A stretch of DNA of 64,000 nt from Arthrobacter caoxuetaonis (GCF_023921125.1 NZ_CP099466.1:1550001-1614000); one strand, 5' to 3'. Positions 27,287-37,122 are shown, counted from the stretch's first letter. Notes: a model not told the origin generated them from the letters alone. A program made the numbers and translations.

Positions 27287-28642
27287 ATGCCCCAAAACAC
27301 CCTCCCCCCTGAAGACTCCCAGTCCCTGGACCTTGAACTGCGCATCGGTCCCGCCGCCCACGGCGGGCACTTTGTTGCCCGGCATGAGGGACGTGTTGTT
27401 TTCGTCCGGCATGCGCTGCCCGGGGAGCTGGTGCGGGCCCGCCTGACCGAGGCGGGGGACAAGGCGAAGTTCTGGCGGGCGGATACCGTCGAGGTCCTTG
27501 AGGCGTCCCCGCACCGGGTGGAGCACTTCTGGGCTCCTGCCGATGCGCTGCGGGCAGGGGCGCGCGGCCGGCTCCCCGTCGGCGGCGCGGAGTTCGGCCA
27601 CATAGCCCTTGAAGAGCAGCGCCGTATCAAGGCAGGGATCTTTGCCGAGCAGCTGCAGCGCCTGGGCGGGCTGCAGCGCGAGGTCACCGTCGAAGCCGCA
27701 CCGGGGGAGGACGACGGCGGACTGGGCTGGCGCACGCGTGCCAGCTTCTCGGTCGCTCCGGGCGGCAAGCTGGCGATGCACCCGCACCGCTCCGATGAAC
27801 TGATCCCCGTCCAGGAAATGCCGCTGGCCACCGGCGCCATCAATTCCCTGAAGCTGTGGGACGTCGACTTTACCGGCACCGATCGGGTCGAGGTCGCCGC
27901 GCCGGCCGTTGGCGGGGCACCGCTGGTACTCCTCGTTCCTTCACCGGGTACGCATCCAAGGACGCTGGCCCGCATTGCATCCGACATTGGAACGGCTGCC
28001 GATCCGGGCGCCGGGGAAACAGTTTCCGTGGCAGCCTGGGATCCCGAATCCCACGACCTCACGCGGCTGCGCGGCCGGACCTGGGTCCGGGAGAACGCCG
28101 CCGGGCACGACTTCCGCGTCACCGGCGCCGGCTTCTGGCAGATCCACCGCAGCGCGCCCCTTGCCCTGACGTCCGCAGTCCGGGACGGACTCCAGATCCA
28201 GCCCGGGGAACGGGTGGCGGACCTGTTTGCAGGTGCCGGACTCTTTACCGCACCCCTGGCCGACGCTGCCGGGGAAACCGGCCATGTGCTCTCCGTGGAA
28301 GGTTCTCCGGGCGCCAGCAGGGATGCCCGCAAGAACCTGTTCTCCTCTCCCCAGGTGGAGGTGGCCCAAGGCCGCGTGGACAAGGTGCTGCGTACCCGTG
28401 AAGGCGGCTTCGACGTCGTGCTCCTGGACCCGCCGCGCGCCGGAGCCGGCCGCACCGTCGTCGAGCAGATTGATGCGGCATCGCCGCGGGCCATCGGCTA
28501 CATCTCCTGCGACCCCGCGTCGTTCGCACGCGACCTGGCGTGGTTCCGCGAGGCCGGGTGGGAACTGGACGCACTGCGCGTTTTCGACCTCTATCCGCAC
28601 ACCCACCACATGGAGTCCTTCGCAGTGCTGCGCAAGCCGTAG
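27287..28642 (+). CDS. TRAM-domain class I SAM-dependent RNA methyltransferase (TrmA/RlmD-like)
   Basis: A 451-residue enzyme of the tRNA/rRNA uracil-C5-methyltransferase group. It has an N-terminal TRAM/OB segment, a central domain, a SAM-binding VADLFAGAGLFTAPL motif, the LDPPRAGAG motif and the catalytic cysteine in ISCDPASFARDL. The cluster of four cysteines that binds a 4Fe-4S centre in RlmC/RlmD is not present: the equivalent N-terminal region has no cysteine. The exact RNA target cannot be assigned. Upstream lies the divergent trk pair. Confidence 0.85.
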   Translation: MPQNTLPPEDSQSLDLELRIGPAAHGGHFVARHEGRVVFVRHALPGELVRARLTEAGDKAKFWRADTVEVLEASPHRVEHFWAPADALRAGARGRLPVGGAEFGHIALEEQRRIKAGIFAEQLQRLGGLQREVTVEAAPGEDDGGLGWRTRASFSVAPGGKLAMHPHRSDELIPVQEMPLATGAINSLKLWDVDFTGTDRVEVAAPAVGGAPLVLLVPSPGTHPRTLARIASDIGTAADPGAGETVSVAAWDPESHDLTRLRGRTWVRENAAGHDFRVTGAGFWQIHRSAPLALTSAVRDGLQIQPGERVADLFAGAGLFTAPLADAAGETGHVLSVEGSPGASRDARKNLFSSPQVEVAQGRVDKVLRTREGGFDVVLLDPPRAGAGRTVVEQIDAASPRAIGYISCDPASFARDLAWFREAGWELDALRVFDLYPHTHHMESFAVLRKP

Positions 28643-28845
28643 CCGCGTCCGGGCCGGGATGTGGCGAGCGTAATGTCATGTCCCGGCGCGGTGCAAAGGC
28701 CCACGGAACCGGCATCCGGCTAGGATGGGGAGTAGTTGTCCGGCTCCGGGCCGCAGGGATCCCGATGAGGAGTATTTCCGCGGCAAGGGACCGTCCGCCC
28801 GGGGAATCACCCACCATTCTCCGGCCGGCCCTCTTCAGCCCTGTC

Positions 28846-28863
28846 AGTTAGGAAAACCTAACT
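28846..28863. promoter_or_regulatory. 18-bp perfect inverted repeat upstream of acnA
   Basis: AGTTAGG (28846-28852) and CCTAACT (28857-28863) flank AAAA, 55 bp before the acnA start. The half-sites TTAGG/CCTAA recall DtxR/IdeR boxes but the spacing (4 instead of 9) does not fit the 19-bp consensus. It probably binds a regulator of aconitase; which one is unknown. Confidence 0.5.
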
Positions 28864-28917
28864 AGCGTGCGGCGGATCACTGGACAAAGATAAAACGGTG
28901 GCGAGAGGAGTCCTGTT

Positions 28918-31743
28918 ATGAGTAATGTGGACAGCTTCGGATCCAAAGGCGTCCTTGACGTCAACGGAAACGAATATGAAATTTTCCGGCTGAATTCCGT
29001 CGAAGGCGCCCAGAGCCTTCCGTTCAGCCTCAAGGTCCTGCTGGAGAACCTGCTGCGCACCGAAGACGGTGCCAACATCACTGCGGACCACGTCCGTGCC
29101 CTGGCCAAGTGGGATGCCAACGCAGAGCCCAGCACCGAAATCCAGTTCACGCCTGCCCGTGTGATCATGCAGGACTTCACCGGTGTTCCCTGCATCGTTG
29201 ACCTTGCTACCATGCGTGAGGCCGTTGCCGATCTCGGCGGCGATCCCAAGCGCGTCAACCCGCTGGCTCCGGCGGAAATGGTCATCGACCACTCCGTGCA
29301 GATCGATGCCTTCGGCAACGCCGGCGCCCTTGAGCGCAACATGGAGATCGAATACCAGCGCAACGGCGAGCGTTACCAGTTCCTGCGCTGGGGCCAGACC
29401 GCGTTCGACGACTTCAAGGTTGTCCCCCCGGGCATGGGCATCGTCCACCAGGTCAACATCGAATACCTGGCCCGCACCGTCATGACCCGCGAGGTTGACG
29501 GCGTGCTGCGTGCCTACCCGGACACCTGCGTCGGCACAGACTCCCACACCACCATGGTCAACGGCCTGGGCGTGCTCGGCTGGGGCGTTGGCGGCATCGA
29601 AGCCGAAGCAGCCATGCTCGGCCAGCCTGTCTCCATGCTCATCCCGCGCGTCGTCGGCTTCAAGCTCACGGGTGAAATCCCCGCCGGCGCCACCGCCACT
29701 GACGTGGTCCTCACGATCACCGAAATGCTGCGCAAGCACGGCGTCGTCGGCAAGTTCGTGGAGTTCTACGGCGAAGGCGTTGCCTCCGTGCCGCTGGCCA
29801 ACCGCGCCACGATCGGCAACATGAGCCCCGAGTTCGGTTCCACTGCCGCGATCTTCCCGATTGACGACGTGACCCTGGACTACCTGCGCCTGACCGGCCG
29901 CTCCGATGAGAACGTAGCCCTCGTCGAGGCCTACGCCAAGGAGCAGGGCCTCTGGCACGACCCGTCCAAGGAGATCAAGTACTCCGAGTACCTGGAACTG
30001 GACCTCTCCACCGTCGTTCCGTCGATCGCCGGCCCGAAGCGCCCGCAGGACCGCGTGGAGCTCACCAGCGCCAAGCAGCAGTTCCGTGCCGACCTGAAGA
30101 ACTACGTGCACGAGACCGTCGATGCCGAGGACGGCACCGTGGACGAGGCGCTGGAGGAGACCTTCCCGGCTTCTGACGCACCGTCCTTCGCCGCAGGCAG
30201 CACCAAGATCCAGGACAAGGAGCACGACCTCGTCAAGAAGTCCGATGCTCCGGCGGAACGCTCCGTCAACAAGGTCCCCGTGACCATGGCTGACGGCCGC
30301 AGCTTCGAACTGGACCACGGTGCCGTGACGATCGCCTCGATCACGTCCTGCACCAACACGTCCAACCCCTCGGTGATGATGGCGGCTGCCGTGCTGGCAC
30401 GCAACGCCGTCGAAAAGGGCCTCGTTGCCCAGCCGTGGGTCAAGACCTCCGTTGCCCCGGGCTCGAAGGTTGTCACGGACTACTACGAGAAGTCCGGCCT
30501 GATCCCGTACCTGGAGAAGCTTGGCTTCTTCGTGGTCGGCTACGGCTGCGCCACCTGCATCGGCAACTCCGGTCCGCTTGAAGAGGAAATCTCCGAAGCG
30601 ATCAACGAAGCCGACCTCGCCGTCACCGCAGTGCTTTCGGGCAACCGCAACTTCGAAGGCCGCATCAACCCGGACGTGAAGATGAACTACCTGGCCTCCC
30701 CGCCGCTGGTAGTTGCCTACGCACTGGCCGGCACCATGGACTTCGACTTCGAGAACGATGCCCTGGGCCAGGACGCCGACGGCAACGACATCTTCCTGAA
30801 GGACATCTGGCCGAACCCGGTCGAGGTGCAGGAAATCATCGATGCCTCCATCGACAAGGAAATGTTCACCGACAGCTACGGCACCATCTTCGAAGGTGAC
30901 GATCGGTGGAAGTCCCTCCCGACCCCCGAAGGTGCAACCTTCGAATGGGATACGGAGTCCACGTACGTCCGGAAGCCCCCGTACTTCGAAGGCATGAAGG
31001 CACAGCCCGAGCCCGTCGAGAACATCGAAGGCGCCCGCGTACTCCTGAAGCTGGGCGACTCGGTCACCACCGACCACATCTCCCCGGCAGGTTCCTTCAA
31101 GTCCGACACCCCGGCCGGCAAGTACCTGCTGGAGCACGGTGTTGCCCGCAAGGACTTCAACTCCTACGGTTCGCGCCGTGGAAACCACGAAGTCATGATC
31201 CGCGGCACCTTCGCCAACATCCGCATCAAGAACCAGCTGCTCGACGGCGTTGAAGGCGGCTTCACCCGCGACTTCAGCCAGGCCGACGCTCCGCAGGCTG
31301 CCGTTTACGATGCCGCGATGAATTACCAGGCTGCCGGCACCCCGCTGGTCGTCCTGGCCGGCAAGGAATACGGCTCCGGCTCCTCGCGTGACTGGGCCGC
31401 CAAGGGCACCGCACTGCTGGGCGTCAAGGCCGTCATCGCCGAGAGCTACGAGCGCATCCACCGCTCCAACCTCATTGGCATGGGCGTCCTTCCGCTGCAG
31501 TACCCGGCCGGCGTCAACGCCGAGTCTCTGGGCCTGACCGGCACCGAGACCTTCTCCGTCGAGGGCGTCACCGAGCTGAACAACGGCACCACCCCGAAGA
31601 CCGTCAAGGTCACCGCGGTGCCGGAGTCCGGCGAAGCCATCACCTTCGATGCGGTCCTGCGCATCGATACCCCGGGTGAGGCTGACTACTACCGCAACGG
31701 CGGCATCCTGCAGTACGTACTCCGCCAGATCTCGGCGAAGTAG
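28918..31743 (+). CDS. acnA: Aconitate hydratase A
   Basis: A 941-residue 4Fe-4S enzyme that isomerises citrate to isocitrate in the TCA cycle. Cluster ligands are in [13 protein letters not shown] and [11 protein letters not shown]; the C-terminal swivelling domain contains [12 protein letters not shown]. Length is slightly above the common 900 because of an acidic insertion in the middle (around residues 395-455) typical of actinobacterial AcnA. The start has GAGAGGAG upstream. An inverted repeat lies in the promoter region and a strong terminator follows the stop, so the gene appears monocistronic. Confidence 0.96.
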   Translation: MSNVDSFGSKGVLDVNGNEYEIFRLNSVEGAQSLPFSLKVLLENLLRTEDGANITADHVRALAKWDANAEPSTEIQFTPARVIMQDFTGVPCIVDLATMREAVADLGGDPKRVNPLAPAEMVIDHSVQIDAFGNAGALERNMEIEYQRNGERYQFLRWGQTAFDDFKVVPPGMGIVHQVNIEYLARTVMTREVDGVLRAYPDTCVGTDSHTTMVNGLGVLGWGVGGIEAEAAMLGQPVSMLIPRVVGFKLTGEIPAGATATDVVLTITEMLRKHGVVGKFVEFYGEGVASVPLANRATIGNMSPEFGSTAAIFPIDDVTLDYLRLTGRSDENVALVEAYAKEQGLWHDPSKEIKYSEYLELDLSTVVPSIAGPKRPQDRVELTSAKQQFRADLKNYVHETVDAEDGTVDEALEETFPASDAPSFAAGSTKIQDKEHDLVKKSDAPAERSVNKVPVTMADGRSFELDHGAVTIASITSCTNTSNPSVMMAAAVLARNAVEKGLVAQPWVKTSVAPGSKVVTDYYEKSGLIPYLEKLGFFVVGYGCATCIGNSGPLEEEISEAINEADLAVTAVLSGNRNFEGRINPDVKMNYLASPPLVVAYALAGTMDFDFENDALGQDADGNDIFLKDIWPNPVEVQEIIDASIDKEMFTDSYGTIFEGDDRWKSLPTPEGATFEWDTESTYVRKPPYFEGMKAQPEPVENIEGARVLLKLGDSVTTDHISPAGSFKSDTPAGKYLLEHGVARKDFNSYGSRRGNHEVMIRGTFANIRIKNQLLDGVEGGFTRDFSQADAPQAAVYDAAMNYQAAGTPLVVLAGKEYGSGSSRDWAAKGTALLGVKAVIAESYERIHRSNLIGMGVLPLQYPAGVNAESLGLTGTETFSVEGVTELNNGTTPKTVKVTAVPESGEAITFDAVLRIDTPGEADYYRNGGILQYVLRQISAK

Positions 31744-31765
31744 GCACAGCAGCCCGCTTGGGCTC

Positions 31766-31817
31766 AACGCCCCGTTTGTCCGTGTTCCGAGAAATCGGAC
31801 CGGGGAAACGGGGCGTT
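31766..31817 (+). terminator. Rho-independent terminator of acnA
   Basis: A 12-bp perfect outer stem (31766-31777 with 31806-31817) encloses an inner GTCCG/CGGAC stem and is followed by TTTTG. It begins 22 bp after the acnA stop. Confidence 0.85.
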
Positions 31818-31916
31818 TTGCGTTCCTGAGGAATCCTCCGGCCCTGCGCAGGCGTTAGAGTTAAACGTTGTGACGGTGCGTTTGCCCGTTGCCTATGACG
31901 CAAGGGAGGCGCCCTT

Positions 31917-33890
31917 TTGGGACTTCTGGAAACCATCCGTGATCCGCAGGACCTCAGCAAGCTGAGTGACGCGCAGCTCTCGGCACTGGCAGGGGAGATT
32001 CGTTCCTTCCTCATCACCAATGTTGCCCAGACCGGAGGGCATCTTGGCCCTAACCTCGGCGTCGTGGAACTGACCATGGGCATCCACCGGGTCTTCGACT
32101 CGCCCCGGGACAGCATCGTCTTTGACACGGGCCACCAGTCCTATGTCCACAAGATCCTCACCGGCCGGCAGGATTTCTCCACCCTGCGCCAGCAGGGCGG
32201 CCTGTCCGGTTATCCCTCACGGGCTGAATCCGTGCACGACATCGTGGAAAGCTCCCACGCTTCCTCCTCGCTGTCCTGGGCGGACGGCATCTCGCGTGCC
32301 CGGCAGCTCACCGGCGAAGGTGACCGGTACACCGTTGTCATGGTGGGCGACGGTGCCCTGACCGGGGGCATGGCGTGGGAAGCACTGAACAACATTGCCG
32401 CCGACCAGCGCAGGCGCGTAGTGATCGTCGTCAATGACAACGGCCGGTCCTACGCACCGACGATCGGCGGAGTTGCCGATTACCTCGCATCGCTGCGCCC
32501 GACCATCGACGCCGTACGCACGCACCAGATGTATGAGAACACCATGGACTGGTGGAAGGGGCGTCTGCAGAACGGGGGACCGGTCGGCCGCTTTGCCTAC
32601 CACAGCCTCCATGCAGCCAAGAAGGGCGTCAAGGACTGGTGGGCACCCCAGGGCCTCTTCGAAGACCTGGGCATGAAGTACGTCGGACCGATCGACGGCC
32701 ATGACCTGGCAGCGGTGGAGCAGGCGCTGGTCAAGGCCAAGAACTTCGGCGGACCGGTGATCGTGCACGCCATCACCGAAAAGGGCCACGGCTATGCCCC
32801 GGCCCGCGCCCATGTGGAGGACCAGTTCCACGCCGTCGGCGTCATTGACCCGGAGACGGGTGCGCCGGTTTCCGCCGGTGGAAAACAGTCCTGGACCTCT
32901 GTCTTCGCGACGGAAATCGCCGAGATTGCTGACGAGCGCAAGGACATTGTCGGCATTACCGGTGCCATGCTGATCCCGGTGGGACTGCACCGCATGGCCG
33001 AGAAGCATCCGGAACGGGTGTTCGACGTCGGCATCGCCGAGCAGCACGCCCTCACCTCTGCTGCCGGCATGGCCTATGGCGGCCTGCATCCCGTCGTCGC
33101 GCTTTACGCGACGTTCCTGAACCGTGCCTTTGACCAGTTGCTGATGGACATCGCGCTGCACAAAGCCGGCGTGACCATCGTGCTGGACCGTGCCGGTGTG
33201 ACTGGACCCGACGGTGCCAGCCACCACGGCATGTGGGACATGTCCATGCTGCAGATCGTCCCCGGCCTGCACCTAGCCGCTCCGCGCGACGCCACGAGGC
33301 TGAAGGAGGAGCTGCGCGAGGCAGTCGCCATTTCCGATGCTCCCAGCGTGGTGCGTTTCTCCAAGGGAACCGTTGGACCCGATGTCGACGCCGAGGACAG
33401 CACCGAAGACGGCGTGGACATCCTGGCGCGGCGGCCTTCCGGCGACAGCCGCAACGACGTCCTGATCGTCAGCGTTGGCGCCATGGCCGAGATGGCACTT
33501 GACGTGGCTGACCGGCTGGGCGCGCAGGGCATCAGCTCCACCGTGGTTGACCCGCGCTGGGTACTGCCCGTCCCGCGTTCGATCATTCGGCTGGCCGCAG
33601 AGCACCGGATCGTCATTGTGATCGAGGACGGTGTGCGTGCCGGCGGGGTGGGTTCGCGGATCCGCCAGGAAATGCGCGCTGCCGGAGTGGACACTGCCCT
33701 GAACGAGGTGGGTCTGCCGGCCGAATTCCTGGACCACGGCACGCGTGCAGAGGTCCTGGAGCGGGTGGGACTGACCGCCCGCCAGGTGGCAAGCGACGTC
33801 GTCGGACAGGTGCTGGGCACCAAGGTTCCGTTTGCCCGGCCGCTTCCAGGGCAGCCGGCACCAACAGGACAGATTCCAAAGATCAAGTAG
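31917..33890 (+). CDS. dxs: 1-deoxy-D-xylulose-5-phosphate synthase
   Basis: A 657-residue thiamine-diphosphate enzyme that condenses pyruvate and glyceraldehyde-3-phosphate, the first step of the MEP isoprenoid pathway. The ThDP-binding GDGALTGG...NDN pattern, the DGHD motif and the transketolase-type pyrimidine domain ([18 protein letters not shown]) are all present. Translation begins at TTG (31917), giving [13 protein letters not shown], the standard N-terminus, with GGGAGG ten bases upstream. The promoter must lie in the short gap after the acnA terminator. Confidence 0.95.
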   Translation: MGLLETIRDPQDLSKLSDAQLSALAGEIRSFLITNVAQTGGHLGPNLGVVELTMGIHRVFDSPRDSIVFDTGHQSYVHKILTGRQDFSTLRQQGGLSGYPSRAESVHDIVESSHASSSLSWADGISRARQLTGEGDRYTVVMVGDGALTGGMAWEALNNIAADQRRRVVIVVNDNGRSYAPTIGGVADYLASLRPTIDAVRTHQMYENTMDWWKGRLQNGGPVGRFAYHSLHAAKKGVKDWWAPQGLFEDLGMKYVGPIDGHDLAAVEQALVKAKNFGGPVIVHAITEKGHGYAPARAHVEDQFHAVGVIDPETGAPVSAGGKQSWTSVFATEIAEIADERKDIVGITGAMLIPVGLHRMAEKHPERVFDVGIAEQHALTSAAGMAYGGLHPVVALYATFLNRAFDQLLMDIALHKAGVTIVLDRAGVTGPDGASHHGMWDMSMLQIVPGLHLAAPRDATRLKEELREAVAISDAPSVVRFSKGTVGPDVDAEDSTEDGVDILARRPSGDSRNDVLIVSVGAMAEMALDVADRLGAQGISSTVVDPRWVLPVPRSIIRLAAEHRIVIVIEDGVRAGGVGSRIRQEMRAAGVDTALNEVGLPAEFLDHGTRAEVLERVGLTARQVASDVVGQVLGTKVPFARPLPGQPAPTGQIPKIK

Positions 33891-33930
33891 GCTCCGCGGC
33901 CCGGCGGGGCAAGGAAAGAAGGTGGCGTTC

Positions 33931-34782
33931 ATGCCAAACGACCTCCCCGAACTCGCCGTCACCGGAGCCACCGGTGCGCTGGGCGGCATGGTGGCGCGCC
34001 TGCTGGCTGAAGCGGACGTTCCGCAGCGGCTCCTGGCGCGGCACACGGCCAGGATGCCGCATCTGCCCAACACTCCGGTTTTCGCCACGTCCTATGCGGA
34101 CAGGGAGCATGCCGAGCGCGCGCTCCAGGGCGTGAAGACACTTTTCATGGTCTCCGCCGCGGAAAACCCGTACCGCGCCCAGGACCAGCGGACCTTTATC
34201 GACGCGGCGAAGGAGGCGGGCGTCCAGCACGTGGTCTACACGTCCTTCATGGGCGCGGCGCCCCATGACGTGTTCACCCTGGGGCGTGACCATTGGGACA
34301 CCGAGGAGTACATCAAGGCGAACGGCCTGAAGTACACCTTCCTGAGGAACTGCTTCTACCAGGACATCCTGCCCTCCTTTGCAGGGCGCGACGGCGTCAT
34401 CCGCGGCCCGGCTGCCGACGGAAAGTTCGCGCCGGTGGCACGCAGCGACGTCGCCCGTTCCGCCGCCCGGATCCTCACCTTCCCCCGGGAGCATGAGGAC
34501 CGGATCTACACCCTCACCGGACCGCAGGCGATCACCATGGAACAGGTAGCCAAAATCCTGTCCCGCGTCACCGGGGAGGACATCACGTATCACGCCGAAT
34601 CGCTGGATGAAGCAGTTGAGTCCCGGCGCCGTGCCGGAGCCAGTGACTGGCAGGCGGTGGCTTGGGCAACCAGTTATGCGGCCATTGCCACGGGTGAACT
34701 TTCCCAGGTGAGTGATGACGTCGCGTTGCTCACCGGGGTGGCTCCGCTGAGCTTCGAGGACCATTTGCTGCGCGAAGAATAA
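33931..34782 (+). CDS. NmrA-like NAD(P)-dependent reductase (atypical SDR)
   Basis: A 283-residue Rossmann-fold protein with the nucleotide-binding VTGATGALGG at the N-terminus and no classic YxxxK catalytic pair in the usual place. This is the NmrA/QOR2 type of atypical short-chain dehydrogenase, members of which act as quinone reductases or NADP sensors. AAGGAAAGAAGG precedes the ATG at 33931; a GTG nine bases earlier is possible. It begins 40 bp after dxs but has no metabolic link with it, so co-transcription is only a possibility. Confidence 0.8.
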   Translation: MPNDLPELAVTGATGALGGMVARLLAEADVPQRLLARHTARMPHLPNTPVFATSYADREHAERALQGVKTLFMVSAAENPYRAQDQRTFIDAAKEAGVQHVVYTSFMGAAPHDVFTLGRDHWDTEEYIKANGLKYTFLRNCFYQDILPSFAGRDGVIRGPAADGKFAPVARSDVARSAARILTFPREHEDRIYTLTGPQAITMEQVAKILSRVTGEDITYHAESLDEAVESRRRAGASDWQAVAWATSYAAIATGELSQVSDDVALLTGVAPLSFEDHLLREE

Positions 34783-34822
34783 AGTTCAGCGGCGGCCTCT
34801 TCCCAATCGGCAGGTGCGTGCC

Positions 34823-34828
34823 TAGGGT
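34823..34828 (+). promoter_or_regulatory. Candidate -10 box (TAGGGT) for leaderless small gene
   Basis: TAGGGT followed by seven bases and the ATG at 34836, without a ribosome-binding site. Confidence 0.4.
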
Positions 34829-34835
34829 CGAAAAC

Positions 34836-35150
34836 ATGGCACATACACCCGGGGATCGCGTTGAGGATTTCCTGCGCGAATGCACCATTACCGGTTTGGA
34901 CGAGTCCGACGCGACGCCTGCCGCGGACCTGTACGGGATGTACATCATCTGGTGCGAACAGGCCGAGCTCGAACCGGTTTCGACGGCCCTGTTCTCCCGC
35001 CGGGTCAAGGCCAGCGGCATCCGGCCCACGCGCCGCCGCCGGGAGAACGTGTATGCAGGACTGCTGCCCACCGGGCCCGTCCCTGTCCAGTACATCCTGG
35101 AAACGGACAAACCGCCGAGCCCCAACGGGCTGAGTCTTTTCGGCGCCTAG
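34836..35150 (+). CDS. Small protein resembling the primase-type C-terminal DNA-binding domain
   Basis: A 104-residue protein I can only partly place. The segment LYGMYIIWCEQAELEPVSTALFSRRVKASGI followed by basic residues, taken in parts (LYGMYIIWCEQ; STALFSRRVKASGI; RPTRRRREN), resembles the winged-helix domain at the C-terminus of phage and plasmid D5-type primases, where L-Y-x-x-Y-x-x-W-C-x-x-x precedes an F-x-x-x-L helix. Here it stands alone without helicase or primase domains. A DNA-binding role is inference. There are no phage genes around it. An alternative GTG start at 34818 adds six residues. Confidence 0.65.
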   Translation: MAHTPGDRVEDFLRECTITGLDESDATPAADLYGMYIIWCEQAELEPVSTALFSRRVKASGIRPTRRRRENVYAGLLPTGPVPVQYILETDKPPSPNGLSLFGA

Positions 35151-35184
35151 CTTGTTGTTCCAGCGTCGGGACGCATGCTGTTGA

Positions 35185-35190
35185 TAGCGT
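35185..35190 (+). promoter_or_regulatory. Candidate -10 box (TAGCGT) for leaderless aldo/keto reductase transcript
   Basis: TAGCGT, six bases (GGCAGG), then the ATG at 35197. GGCAGG abuts the start codon and is too close to act as a ribosome site, so leaderless initiation is the simpler reading. Confidence 0.45.
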
Positions 35191-35196
35191 GGCAGG

Positions 35197-36174
35197 ATGA
35201 CCACCTACAACAGACTTGGCACTTCCGGCCTCACCGTTTCGACTGTCGGGCTCGGCTGCAACAACCTCGGCCGGGCAGGCACCGCCACCGAATCCCAGGA
35301 GGGGACCGACGCCGTCGTGCATACCGCGGTGGACGCGGGCATTACCCTGTTCGATACTGCGGACACCTACGGCGCTGAGCCGGGCCTCAGCGAAATCCGG
35401 TTGGGGAAAGCCCTCGGATCACGCCGGGGCGACGTCGTCGTTGCGACGAAGTTCGGCATGGACATGCAGGGGGCCAACGGACCGGACTTCGGTGCACGCG
35501 GCTCCCGCCGCTACATCGTGACGGCGGCGGAGGCATCTCTTCGCCGGCTGGGCACGGATTGGATCGACCTCTACCAGTTCCACACGCCGGACCCGCTGAC
35601 TCCGATTGATGAAACCCTCGCCGCACTGGATGACCTCGTGACCAGCGGCAAGGTCCGGTACATCGGGCACTCGAACCGCAGCGGCTGGCAGATTGCCGAG
35701 GCCGAATTCACGGCACGGATCAAGGGAACGACGCGTTTTATCTCGGCACAGAACCATTACAACCTGCTGGACCGCCGGGCTGAGCTCGAAGTCACTCCTG
35801 CCGCAGAGGCCTATGGCCTGGGCGTGCTGCCGTACTTCCCGCTGGCCAACGGCCTGCTGACCGGCAAGTACAGCTCTGGCCAGGCTCCCGAGGGCAGCCG
35901 CCTGACCCACTCCCGCACCAACCTGCTGCAGAACGCGGACTACGACCAGCTGCGCGAGTTCGGCGACTTTGCCAGGGACCGCGGGCTGACCGAGGTACAG
36001 GTCGCGTTCTCCTGGCTCGCATCCCGTCCTTCAGTTTCCTCGGTCATTGCCGGGGCGACCAGGCCCGAGCAGGTGCAGCAGAACGCTGAAGCGGCGTCAT
36101 GGGTGCCTTCGGAGAAGGACCTGGAGGAACTGGACCGGATTTTCCCGCAGACGCCGAAGGTTGCTCTGTTCTAG
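35197..36174 (+). CDS. Aldo/keto reductase
   Basis: A 325-residue (alpha/beta)8-barrel NADPH-dependent oxidoreductase. The catalytic tetrad is visible: Asp and Tyr in FDTADTYG, Lys in VATKFG, His in YIGHSN. The C-terminal NADPH-binding part has SVSSVIAGATRPEQVQQN. The sequence is of the YajO/Tas general type and the substrate cannot be stated. Its stop is followed 25 nt later by the first copy of the structured repeat element. Confidence 0.92.
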   Translation: MTTYNRLGTSGLTVSTVGLGCNNLGRAGTATESQEGTDAVVHTAVDAGITLFDTADTYGAEPGLSEIRLGKALGSRRGDVVVATKFGMDMQGANGPDFGARGSRRYIVTAAEASLRRLGTDWIDLYQFHTPDPLTPIDETLAALDDLVTSGKVRYIGHSNRSGWQIAEAEFTARIKGTTRFISAQNHYNLLDRRAELEVTPAAEAYGLGVLPYFPLANGLLTGKYSSGQAPEGSRLTHSRTNLLQNADYDQLREFGDFARDRGLTEVQVAFSWLASRPSVSSVIAGATRPEQVQQNAEAASWVPSEKDLEELDRIFPQTPKVALF

Positions 36175-36199
36175 TTCTTTGTCCCTGTTACCTTGGGAC

Positions 36200-36291
36200 G
36201 GCCGGTGGGTCCGGAACGGCGGCAACGAAACTCCTGTGCTCGCAGAGCTCGCAAGGAGTATTAAAGCCGCCTAACCCGGACCCTCGCGGCC
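36200..36291 (+). repeat. Structured 3'-end element, copy 1
   Basis: Stems, outside in: GGCC 36200-36203 with 36288-36291; GGGTCCGG 36207-36214 with CCGGACCC 36276-36283; GGCGGC 36218-36223 with GCCGCC 36266-36271; ACTCC 36230-36234 with GGAGT 36255-36259; apical hairpin GCTC-GCA-GAGC 36238-36248. Loop sequences AAC/TAAC and AACGAA/ATTAAA are identical in copy 2 while stems change in compensating fashion. It lies 25 nt after the aldo/keto reductase stop, in sense orientation. A small GTCCC/GGGAC hairpin precedes it. Confidence 0.75.
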
Positions 36292-36299
36292 TTCTTCGG

Positions 36300-36779
36300 T
36301 TAGAGTGTTTCGGGGATTCTGCGCCCGGGAAAAAGCGTCGAGTATTGCCGCCGGTACATTCTGCGTCCGACCAGGCGGTAGGCGAGACGGATCGGCGGCG
36401 GGATCTCCTTGAACAGTTCTTTTCGGTCCTGGGGAGGATTGGTGGCCAGCACCATGCCGAGGTAGCTCACCAGAAACTTCTTGTCGAGCTGTCCGATCCC
36501 GTGCTCGCCGACCGCCTTCATTTCCTTTTCGTTCAGGACCCTGTCCACAACAGGTATCACCTCGGTGACTTCGCGGCGCAGGTGGACTTTGAGGAGATTG
36601 GACAGGTCCTCATAGCGTTCAGTGAGTGCCTCACTGGCCGCCTTGTCTGCTGTCTCCGTCCAGGGCCGCCGGACCGGTTCGATGTCATCAAGCCGGACCC
36701 TGACTTGCCGGTGCTGCTCCAGCATCTGGGCCACATGCAGTGCGCACCCCGGCGCCCGGCCGGCCAGCTGGGGATACAT
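36300..36779 (-). CDS. Hemerythrin HHE domain protein, N-terminally truncated
   Basis: A 159-residue protein with hemerythrin-type helices: EQHRQVRVRLDDI and LLKVHLRREVTEVIPVVDR followed by GEHG. These hold His and Glu ligands for a di-iron site. Full-length relatives have one more N-terminal helix pair with HHxGED before LYPxL. That HHEGED stretch exists here immediately upstream of the ATG, in the same frame, but no start codon precedes it before a stop at 36912-36914. The gene therefore seems to have lost its 5' end and is probably a pseudogene or makes a shortened protein lacking two ligands. Confidence 0.6.
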   Translation of the reverse strand: MYPQLAGRAPGCALHVAQMLEQHRQVRVRLDDIEPVRRPWTETADKAASEALTERYEDLSNLLKVHLRREVTEVIPVVDRVLNEKEMKAVGEHGIGQLDKKFLVSYLGMVLATNPPQDRKELFKEIPPPIRLAYRLVGRRMYRRQYSTLFPGRRIPETL

Positions 36780-36797
36780 GAGCAGGTCCTCGCCCTC

Positions 36798-37037
36798 GTG
36801 GTGGCGTGCGCCGCCATCCTGCCCACCGCCGTGGTTGTGGGCGCCAGTCCGCTCGCACCATTGCCGCTGGCCATACTCTTTGGCCTCTGCGGCGCCGTTG
36901 CGCTGACGACGCTACCCATTACAGAGATCGCGGCGCGACGGGCGATGGGTGGACGGTTAAGCGGCACGGTCAGCACCACGTGCGCAGGCGTGAGGTCCGG
37001 GGCCCGCCGGCGAACACGTCACCCTCACCGCGAATAA
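36798..37037 (+). pseudogene. Possible membrane-protein remnant or small membrane ORF
   Basis: From GTG 36798 the plus strand encodes 79 residues with two hydrophobic stretches, beginning VVACAAILPTAVVVGA and continuing PLPLAILFGLCGAVALTTL, then a basic tail. Codon third positions are GC-rich as in real genes up to about 36950. There is no ribosome site. It abuts the broken 5' end of the hemerythrin gene, so it may be the end of another gene brought in by a rearrangement. Identity unknown. Confidence 0.3.
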
Positions 37038-37122
37038 GCGGGGGGAAAACATGCTTCTGGAGCAAGAGAGTGCATCGGAGTTTTCCTTACCCTGGACGAG
37101 AATCGTTGCGTTGATCACGAGT

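Noticed and set aside
28846-28863. DtxR/IdeR iron box upstream of acnA
   Set aside because: The half-sites fit but are separated by four bases, while the 19-bp consensus needs nine; kept only as an unidentified dyad.
28858-31767. 969-codon minus-strand frame opposite acnA, and similar shadows at 13000-15549, 16661-18355 and 40284-42533
   Set aside because: Each covers a well-supported gene on the other strand and has no recognisable motif or ribosome site.
36217-36274. Short peptide in the structured element ending I-K-A-A-stop, reminiscent of a tmRNA tag
   Set aside because: Copy 2 has one base fewer and the frame is lost, so the RNA structure rather than a peptide is conserved. No tmRNA pseudoknots or tRNA-like ends are present.
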